A stretch of DNA of 64,000 nt from Variimorphobacter saccharofermentans (GTDB lineage Bacteria > Bacillota > Clostridia > Lachnospirales > Lachnospiraceae), in contig NZ_JACEGA010000001.1 of the NCBI RefSeq assembly GCF_014174405.1, forward strand, positions 3,202,501 to 3,266,500, written 5' to 3'. How positions within the stretch are numbered: position 1 is the stretch's first letter; each line of letters opens with the position of its first letter. Below the pieces are notes generated by a model. That model was not told the origin of the DNA. It saw only the letters and a program-made list of their open reading frames with translations, and searched no databases. Made by a program: the position numbers and the translations under genes. Positions 58,393-64,000 of this stretch are shown here, piece by piece.

Positions 58393-58605
58393 CATATGTT
58401 AATTAGGTAATTGCGAAACTATACAACAGAAAATACGCTTTGCGAACTTTCTGTTGTCATGAATAATTGTGATCATTGTGGATACAGTGGATACATATTC
58501 CGAAGCAAACCATAGCGGAAGGAGCGGGTTTGCGTAGGAATATGTATCTGCTGTATACACAATTAAGGCTTCTTCAGAGTTTCGCAATTGCCTGCATATG
58601 TTAAT
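58393..58605 (+). repeat. Modular hairpin repeat, copy 3 (full length, A and B), with flanking 11-bp direct repeats
   Basis: The element is 58405-58593. The ends are AGGTAATTGCGAAACT and AGTTTCGCAATTGCCT. Hairpin A is 58423-58457 (ACAACAGAAAATACGC with GCGAACTTTCTGTTGT). Hairpin B is 58464-58564 (AATTGTG arm to CACAATT, nested GATACATATTCC/GGAATATGTATC and GCAAACC/GGGTTTGC). CATATGTTAAT flanks both sides (58393-58403, 58595-58605), as expected of a target duplication. Confidence 0.92.
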
Positions 58606-58928
58606 AGTTTAGTAACTATAGAAAATATTACACTAACGTTGATTTGATTTCAATTCATTATTACTAATGTATCTTATCGTTATTTCTAATATATAATATT
58701 AGCATCTGTAATTATCCCTCCTGAAATTAATCGAAACAAACCTATAACTGTTATAATCATCACCATTTAGCTGAATCCCATTTAGATTATGATCATAATA
58801 GGGTTAATAAGTATAAGGTTATTGTTGCAATAACTTGTAAATTATACTATAATTCGTTTGTATAAAAACAAGAATAGTCCTGTAGTTGTAGTATATACAG
58901 CCGCAATACGGAGTCTATGGAGGCATAT
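58606..58928 (+). promoter_or_regulatory. Intergenic region with promoter of the DUF1461 gene
   Basis: TTGCAA (58825-58830) and TATAAT (58848-58853) are 17 nt apart on the plus strand, about 75 nt before the gene. Nothing else supported in the stretch. Confidence 0.75.
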
Positions 58929-59600
58929 ATGAAGCGGTTTAAGATCACCGATGTCTTGATCGGAATTATATTCACTTTATTTTTTATATCTCTGGCTGTT
59001 GTGATTACGATAAACTTCCGACCACTATATTATATTGATATTGGACTTCTGGATATCGAATCAGCCTCCGGCTTGAGTAAGGATGTTATAAAGGAGAACT
59101 ATAATGCATTAATCGACTACTCCTCTCCTTTCTATCGGGGAGAGTTAAAGTTCCCCTCCTTACCGTCCTCCGCTAGCGGTATAAAGCATTTTGATGAAGT
59201 AAAGAATATTTTTACATGCTTTTACATTCTTGGTGCCGTTACCCTCATTCTTGCAATTATTATAGCTGTTCAGAAAAGAAAGTATAAAGACTTCAGCTAT
59301 CTAAAGGTCACATCAATTACTGCTGTTGTATTACCCCTTTTAGTCGGTTTATCTGTTATGATTGATTTCGACCGTGCTTTTGTAATATTTCATAAACTAT
59401 TCTTCCGCAATGATGATTGGCTGTTTGACCCTGTCACCGACCCGGTGATAACCATCCTCCCAGATACCTTTTTTCTACACTGTGCTCTTATGATCATCGT
59501 TCTTGTCTTATTATCGAGTATGATATGTCTGGTTATCTTTATTAAAAGTAAGCGGCATTTAAGTATAAAATATCGTAAAAATAAAGGTTTGAAACTATGA
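58929..59600 (+). CDS. DUF1461/TIGR01906 integral membrane protein, Lit-like
   Basis: 223 residues from ATG 58929, with GGAGG 5 nt upstream. Four membrane segments flank a short outer loop (YYIDIGLLDIESASGLSKD), and a conserved-looking region FHKLFFRNDDWLFDPVTDPV followed by ITILPDTFFLHCALM. The family includes the lipoprotein intramolecular transacylase Lit, which makes lyso-form lipoproteins. I infer relation to the family, not that activity. It precedes pyk by 26 nt and may share its transcript. Confidence 0.75.
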   Translation: MKRFKITDVLIGIIFTLFFISLAVVITINFRPLYYIDIGLLDIESASGLSKDVIKENYNALIDYSSPFYRGELKFPSLPSSASGIKHFDEVKNIFTCFYILGAVTLILAIIIAVQKRKYKDFSYLKVTSITAVVLPLLVGLSVMIDFDRAFVIFHKLFFRNDDWLFDPVTDPVITILPDTFFLHCALMIIVLVLLSSMICLVIFIKSKRHLSIKYRKNKGLKL

Positions 59601-59626
59601 AACACATAACTTTACGGAGGTAAACT

Positions 59627-61054
59627 ATGAGAAAAACAAAAATTATATGTACCCTTGGACCATCAACCGATAACGACAATGTCCTAAGAGAATTGATGAA
59701 ATCCGGAATGGATGTTGCTCGTTTTAATTTTTCCCATGCAGATCACGAAGAACATCTGGGCCGATTAAGGAGAATAGAGAGGCTTAGAAAGGAACTAAAT
59801 ATTCCGGTTGCTACATTACTGGATACCAAAGGACCTGAGATTCGAATCGGGAACTTCAAGGACGATAAGAAAATCCATTTGAAGGAAGGCCAGACATTTA
59901 CCCTGACCTCAAGAGAAGTTGATGGAGACGAGACGCAGGTATCCATAACCTATCCCAGTTTGATTTATGATATTGATGTAGGATCAACCATATTAATCGA
60001 TGATGGATTAATCGAAATGACTGTAATTGACGTTAATTCTACCGATATTGTCTGCAAAGTGAAAAATGGAGGAACTATCTCCAGCAAAAAGGGCGTAAAT
60101 GTGCCCGGTGTTCATTTATCCATTCCGTTTATCAGCGAAAAGGACCGCCAGGACATTCTGTTCGGCATTAAACATAATTATGATTTTATTGCTGCCTCCT
60201 TTGTAAGAACTGCTGAAGATGTCCTTGAAATTCGCAAAATGCTGAAAAAACACAATTCACAGACAAAGATCATTGCGAAAATCGAGAATTATCAGGGTGT
60301 TGATAATATTGACGAGATAATTCAGGTATCCGACGGAATTATGATTGCCCGCGGCGATATGGGTGTTGAGATTCCATACGAAGAGGTACCCGTTATTCAG
60401 AAAATGATTATTAAAAAGGTATATAATGCTGGTAAGCAGGTAATAACTGCAACACAGATGCTGGATTCCATGATAAAAAATCCGAGACCGACCAGAGCAG
60501 AGACCACTGACGTCGCAAATGCGATCTATGATGGAACCAGTGCAATTATGCTATCTGGAGAAACTGCTGCTGGAAAATATCCTGTGGAAGCATTAAAAAC
60601 CATGGTTAAAATAGCTATTCGTACAGAAGCTGATATCGATTATAAAAAGCGCTTTCATATGCTGGATGTCTCACGAACTCCTGATATTACAGATGCAATC
60701 TCCCGTGCCACAGTAACCACAGCACATGATCTGAATGCAAAGATGATTATTACGGTTACCACCTCTGGCAAAACCGCTCGAATGATTTCCCGATATCGTC
60801 CGGAATGCCAGATACTAGGCTGTACAACAGACCCCATGGTATGCCGACAATTAAATATGGCCTGGGGCGTTACACCTCTTCTCATAGCCGTAGAGCATGA
60901 TACCTTTGAGCTATTTGATCATGCTATTCAGGCCGTAGAAAAAGCAGGCTATCTTGAAGATGGGGAATTAGCGGTACTGACTGCTGGAGTTCCTCTCGGA
61001 ACCTCGGGAACCACCAATTTGATTAAGGTTCAGATTGCCGGCAACAAGTATTAA
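59627..61054 (+). CDS. pyk: Pyruvate kinase
   Basis: 475 residues, the short form without the extra C-terminal phosphohistidine-like domain. MRKTKIICTLGPSTDND, the NFSHADHEEH region, GIMIARGDMGVEIPYEEVP and ITATQMLDSMIKNPRPTRAE (the active-site signature) are clear. It converts PEP and ADP to pyruvate and ATP in glycolysis. GGAGG precedes the start. With ppdK in the same window, the cell has two routes at this step. Confidence 0.97.
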   Translation: MRKTKIICTLGPSTDNDNVLRELMKSGMDVARFNFSHADHEEHLGRLRRIERLRKELNIPVATLLDTKGPEIRIGNFKDDKKIHLKEGQTFTLTSREVDGDETQVSITYPSLIYDIDVGSTILIDDGLIEMTVIDVNSTDIVCKVKNGGTISSKKGVNVPGVHLSIPFISEKDRQDILFGIKHNYDFIAASFVRTAEDVLEIRKMLKKHNSQTKIIAKIENYQGVDNIDEIIQVSDGIMIARGDMGVEIPYEEVPVIQKMIIKKVYNAGKQVITATQMLDSMIKNPRPTRAETTDVANAIYDGTSAIMLSGETAAGKYPVEALKTMVKIAIRTEADIDYKKRFHMLDVSRTPDITDAISRATVTTAHDLNAKMIITVTTSGKTARMISRYRPECQILGCTTDPMVCRQLNMAWGVTPLLIAVEHDTFELFDHAIQAVEKAGYLEDGELAVLTAGVPLGTSGTTNLIKVQIAGNKY

Positions 61055-61146
61055 TTTACAACTATTCGTTCCTATGATAAGATATTAGTAATGTTGGTTT
61101 GTATTCTTTTACCTATATATAACATTTATTTGAAAGGATGCCACAT

Positions 61147-61626
61147 ATGAAAAAAACGGATTATCTTAAATGGGATGAATACTTTATGGGAATCGCTTTA
61201 CTTTCTACAGAGAGAAGCAAGGATCCCAGCACCAGTGTGGGTGCGTGTATTGTAAGCGAGGATAATAAAATCCTCTCGGTTGGTTATAACGGCATGCCTC
61301 TTGGATGTTCAGATGATGAATTTCCGTGGGAGAGGGAAGGAAGCAATCTTGACACCAAGTATTTCTATGTATGTCATGCGGAGTTTAATGCAATCTTGAA
61401 TTACACCGGAACTAACATGAAGGGTGCTAAGGTGTACACCACTCTCTTTCCCTGCAATGAATGTACCAAAGCTATCATTCAAAAGGGAATTGCAGAGATT
61501 ATCTATATGTGTGACAAATACGCCTCAACCGATGCTGTCATAGCTGCAAAACGTATGCTTGACGCTTCCGGGGTAAAATACAGACAATACCAACCAATCG
61601 GCAAGGATATCACTCTTTCATTGTAA
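61147..61626 (+). CDS. Deoxycytidylate (dCMP) deaminase
   Basis: 159 residues from ATG 61147, with GAAAGGATG upstream. The cytidine/deoxycytidylate deaminase zinc site is CHAEFNAIL with PCNECTKAII. The N-terminal KWDEYFMGIALLSTERSKDP and VGACIVSEDNKILSVGYNGM are typical of ComEB/dCMP deaminases, which make dUMP for thymidylate synthesis. A strong terminator follows. Confidence 0.93.
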   Translation: MKKTDYLKWDEYFMGIALLSTERSKDPSTSVGACIVSEDNKILSVGYNGMPLGCSDDEFPWEREGSNLDTKYFYVCHAEFNAILNYTGTNMKGAKVYTTLFPCNECTKAIIQKGIAEIIYMCDKYASTDAVIAAKRMLDASGVKYRQYQPIGKDITLSL

Positions 61627-61632
61627 TGATAA

Positions 61633-61680
61633 AGGCTGCTCTACTACTAATATATATTAGTAGCAAAGCAGCCTCTTTTT
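61633..61680 (+). terminator. Terminator of the dCMP deaminase gene
   Basis: AGGCTGCT and AGCAGCCT enclose a perfect palindrome CTACTAATATATATTAGTAG, ending in TTTTT. Confidence 0.9.
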
Positions 61681-61690
61681 GAAAGCTAGT

Positions 61691-62180
61691 GTCATTTGCC
61701 ATTCATTACACATCCGATTCGGACTACCCCATTACTCAGTTACTTTTTCTCTTTTTTTCTTTGAATAAAGGAAACTCTCCCTTTTCTTTCGCCCGTTCTA
61801 ATCTTTCTGCCATATTGGCTTTCATAACCGTCACATCTTCCTTATGAAGCACTCCAAGATCTACTAGCTTATCCATAATCTCATACTGGATTTTCATATT
61901 CTTTTCCAGCAGCTGATAGACTTCATCCTTTTGCTTCTCTGAAAGAGTGTCCCACTTTTCGCGGGCTTCCTTTTTCTTATCACGAAATATATCCTTCTGT
62001 TCTTCTTTCTTATCCTGCTGTATTTCATCCGTTTCTGTCAGTGTTACCGATTCGCTATCTGTTTCGGCTGCAAATGTAGAAACTGGTGACATACCTATGA
62101 TGCTCACCAAGCATGCAATTGCCATACTACATACCTTTACTCGACTCATTTAGCATCCTCTCTTTCCAATGGCAAATGAC
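61691..62180. repeat. 13-bp inverted repeat flanking the DUF2680 gene
   Basis: GTCATTTGCCATT (61691-61703) and AATGGCAAATGAC (62168-62180) are exact inverse copies, just outside the gene at 61736-62149. No target duplication was seen. Confidence 0.5.
61736..62149 (-). CDS. DUF2680-type secreted protein
   Basis: 137 residues. A signal peptide (VCSMAIACLVSIIGM, cleavage near STFAA) is followed by an acidic linker and a helical domain: KKEAREKWDTLSEKQKDEVY then KIQYEIMDKLVDLGVLHKED. This pattern matches DUF2680 (YckD-like) proteins, which are small exported helical proteins of unknown function. A short inverted repeat flanks the gene. Ends near the dCMP deaminase terminator. Confidence 0.8.
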   Translation of the reverse strand: MSRVKVCSMAIACLVSIIGMSPVSTFAAETDSESVTLTETDEIQQDKKEEQKDIFRDKKKEAREKWDTLSEKQKDEVYQLLEKNMKIQYEIMDKLVDLGVLHKEDVTVMKANMAERLERAKEKGEFPLFKEKKRKSN

Positions 62181-62284
62181 CGGCACGTCAATGAGTAACC
62201 AGTACTGATTACTTGTAACTTCCAGTACGTTCACGGGACGATACACCAACTTTCAAAATTAGTATACCCAGCATTAGAAAACTC

Positions 62285-63001
62285 CTACTTGCTTTTTGCT
62301 CCTTTTTCTGCTTTTTTATATTTCTTGATATCATTTATCACATCTTTCCTAAGATTCTTCCATTCATCCTCATGTTCTACATAGTATAACGGGCAAAGCT
62401 TACCAGTAACATCATAATGTCGAATAATATCCTTCTCTCCCATATCATACTCCATACACAGGGTTGCAAGAAGGGATACCAAAGATTTATAGGTCTCTTC
62501 GGTGAATTTACCCGTCTCGTCCGGGTGACAGCACTCAATAGCTACGGTATCTTCATTTCTTTCGTTAGAGGCATATGCAATCTCATTCAAGGGAATACAT
62601 TGTATTATCTCACCCTCCAGGCCAATAATAAAATGGCTGCTTGCATATGTGGATTTCTTCTCAGCCAGCCCTTCAAAGTAACTACGATTTGCTTTCGCTG
62701 AAGTACCCGGATTCGCTGTATAATGTACCACAACTGAATTAATACGCTTTAACTCGGCTTGTGGTCTGGAATACGGATTCGGTGTCAGGTAATTTATCTC
62801 AATCGGCTTCTTTAAGAATGTTTCCGGTAGTGTCTCTTTCCCTTCCGTATTGGATCCATACTGTTGCATCACTTTATCTGTGATAAGTAATCCTGATAAC
62901 AGGATAATCGGTATCAGCAACACAAATGCCAGATACATACGTAACCGTCTTTTTCTCCGCTTTTTTCGTACCCACTGTTCTTTTGTTAAAATTCTGCCCA
63001 T
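62285..63001 (-). CDS. Membrane-anchored N-acetylmuramoyl-L-alanine amidase (Amidase_2)
   Basis: 238 residues. A basic N-terminus precedes one membrane segment (MYLAFVLLIPIILLSGLLIT), so the enzyme faces outward. The amidase_2/PGRP domain holds zinc ligands in NSVVVHYTANPGTSAKANRS and DIIRHYDVTGKLCPLYY, with a conserved GLEGEIIQCIPLNEIAYASN segment. It cuts the amide bond between muramic acid and L-alanine in peptidoglycan. Uses include cell-wall turnover or sporulation. Confidence 0.92.
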   Translation of the reverse strand: MGRILTKEQWVRKKRRKRRLRMYLAFVLLIPIILLSGLLITDKVMQQYGSNTEGKETLPETFLKKPIEINYLTPNPYSRPQAELKRINSVVVHYTANPGTSAKANRSYFEGLAEKKSTYASSHFIIGLEGEIIQCIPLNEIAYASNERNEDTVAIECCHPDETGKFTEETYKSLVSLLATLCMEYDMGEKDIIRHYDVTGKLCPLYYVEHEDEWKNLRKDVINDIKKYKKAEKGAKSK

Positions 63002-63080
63002 ATTTTCTCACATTCCTACGTAAAGCTTTACTAAAATACTATTTTAATTAGCAATTTTCATTCATGACTGCGATATAAGT

Positions 63081-63881
63081 TTATGTAGTTAATGACAGTT
63101 CCCGCCTAATCTCTTCTAAAAAATGTTCCGCCTCGTTTTCCGGAATCCATTCTACTAGTCTGGCCGCCATAATAGGAAGCCTCCATCCGTTAATCTCCTT
63201 AATTGACATCCCTGATAGTTTCATATATTGCTTTTGATATACCTTGGCAATATACTTTCTAATTTTCTTTGTGAAATAGCGCGCTAAACCTCCCGAAGGT
63301 AGGTTTCCCGCCATGAATAACAAGGTTGTTCTAGCCACATCAGCACTAGGACTTCCTGCCGCAGCCGTCATCCAATCAAGTATCATGGATTTGTCATTCG
63401 TCCGTATTACATTTCCCGGATGGTAATCTCCATGGCACAATGCTTCCCCGTCGGGTAGCTCCTGTAATCTGGCTAGAATTAGTTGCTTTTCTTCCTCACT
63501 TAGCTGTTTGGCATGACGAATATTCCATTCCAAAATATCCTTATATTTTGATAAGCCCTCTGCTTTGCACTGATGAATTTCATAATGCAGTGCAGCAAAA
63601 TGCGCTATATTTCTTTTCAATGATAATGGTTGCTTTAGCAGCAGATCCAACATGGAGGTTCCTTGAATATATTCATATATGATACCTGATCTTCCCTCAT
63701 ATTGGATCATTGATCCCACCTTTGGCACTGGCAGTCCACATTCTTGTACTTTTTGACTGTTACGATATTCTTTCTCAATCCCCGCCTGTGCATAGTCCTG
63801 TCGAAATAGTTTGAGTATTTCCTTCTCTCCCCATTGATAAATTTCCGCTGTATTTCCTTCTCCAATTAATTCTCCCTTCAT
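63081..63881 (-). CDS. Aminoglycoside phosphotransferase-family kinase-like protein
   Basis: 266 residues. The APH fold is shown by the nucleotide-binding start GEGNTAEIYQWGEKEILKLF, the catalytic loop LCHGDYHPGNVIRTN and the metal-binding aspartate in SMILDWMTAAAGSPSADVAR. The hydrophobic C-terminus is helical. Family members phosphorylate many small molecules (choline, aminoglycosides, fructosamine). The substrate is not inferable, and resistance is not implied. 63882-64000 has no gene. Confidence 0.88.
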   Translation of the reverse strand: MKGELIGEGNTAEIYQWGEKEILKLFRQDYAQAGIEKEYRNSQKVQECGLPVPKVGSMIQYEGRSGIIYEYIQGTSMLDLLLKQPLSLKRNIAHFAALHYEIHQCKAEGLSKYKDILEWNIRHAKQLSEEEKQLILARLQELPDGEALCHGDYHPGNVIRTNDKSMILDWMTAAAGSPSADVARTTLLFMAGNLPSGGLARYFTKKIRKYIAKVYQKQYMKLSGMSIKEINGWRLPIMAARLVEWIPENEAEHFLEEIRRELSLTT

Positions 63882-64000
63882 CTGCCCACCTTTCCGGTAT
63901 TATTCCTTCATCTGCTCGCATTTTCCGAAATCATAGTTAGAATATTCCTTATATTTAGTATTTTCTCATTTATTGTATGGATTATTATTGCAAATGTCAA

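Noticed and set aside
63081..63881. Aminoglycoside resistance gene
   Set aside because: The APH fold covers many kinases, and nothing in the sequence or context shows an antibiotic substrate.

Overview
The window reads as low-GC, Gram-positive clostridial DNA, probably Lachnospiraceae. This rests on gene content and style: strong AGGAGG ribosome binding sites with several TTG/GTG starts, an S-layer-homology surface protein, LplB/LplC-type sugar permeases without a local ATPase, pyruvate phosphate dikinase beside a single-chain glycyl-tRNA synthetase, a RecO-Era-M16C protease run, and AT-rich intergenic DNA. No tRNA, rRNA or CRISPR array was seen. The genus is inference.

Layout. 1-2485: a decaying LytTR-type two-component pair. 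2668-5130: copper P-type ATPase. 5488-8679: large SLH surface protein. 9436-11288: a frameshifted small gene and an XRE-type regulator. 11582-21142: a beta-galactoside utilisation locus (two permeases, solute-binding lipoprotein, LacI regulator with a candidate operator, LacZ, divergent AraC regulator). 21266-24557: an MFS gene with an internal deletion preceded by a possible attenuation leader, then a toroid-like protein, a VOC protein and an MBL-fold hydrolase. 24732-42620: a mobile-element cluster with one IS4-like element, four IS66 copies (one inserted inside another, two with exact 8-bp target duplications), a sigma/anti-sigma pair, gene remnants and a TniA/TniB-like transposon. 42752-45508: a defence-like pair, a winged-helix/nuclease-like gene with a frameshift and a retron. 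45730-63881: housekeeping genes (ppdK, glyS, recO, era, M16C protease, csp, purH, pyk, dCMP deaminase) with a DUF1461 membrane protein, a DUF2680 protein, an amidase and an APH-family kinase.

The most interesting system is the retron at 43624-45508. A retron-type reverse transcriptase (YADD) is fused to a trypsin-like protease. Just upstream is a candidate msr-msd RNA bounded by a perfect 15-bp inverted repeat, and a promoter (TTGATT-17-TATAAT) sits so that transcription would start at that repeat.

The second signal is a modular hairpin repeat found three times (8711-8793, 50088-50236, 58405-58593). The copies share terminal inverted repeats and carry hairpin A, hairpin B, or both. Each lies 30-31 nt upstream of a start codon, before unrelated genes (SLH protein, glyS, purH). 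A different long hairpin element lies at 16812-17001, and paired hairpins lie upstream of ppdK.

Many genes carry single lesions (nonsense codons, frameshifts, internal deletions). This may be real decay or partly sequence error.
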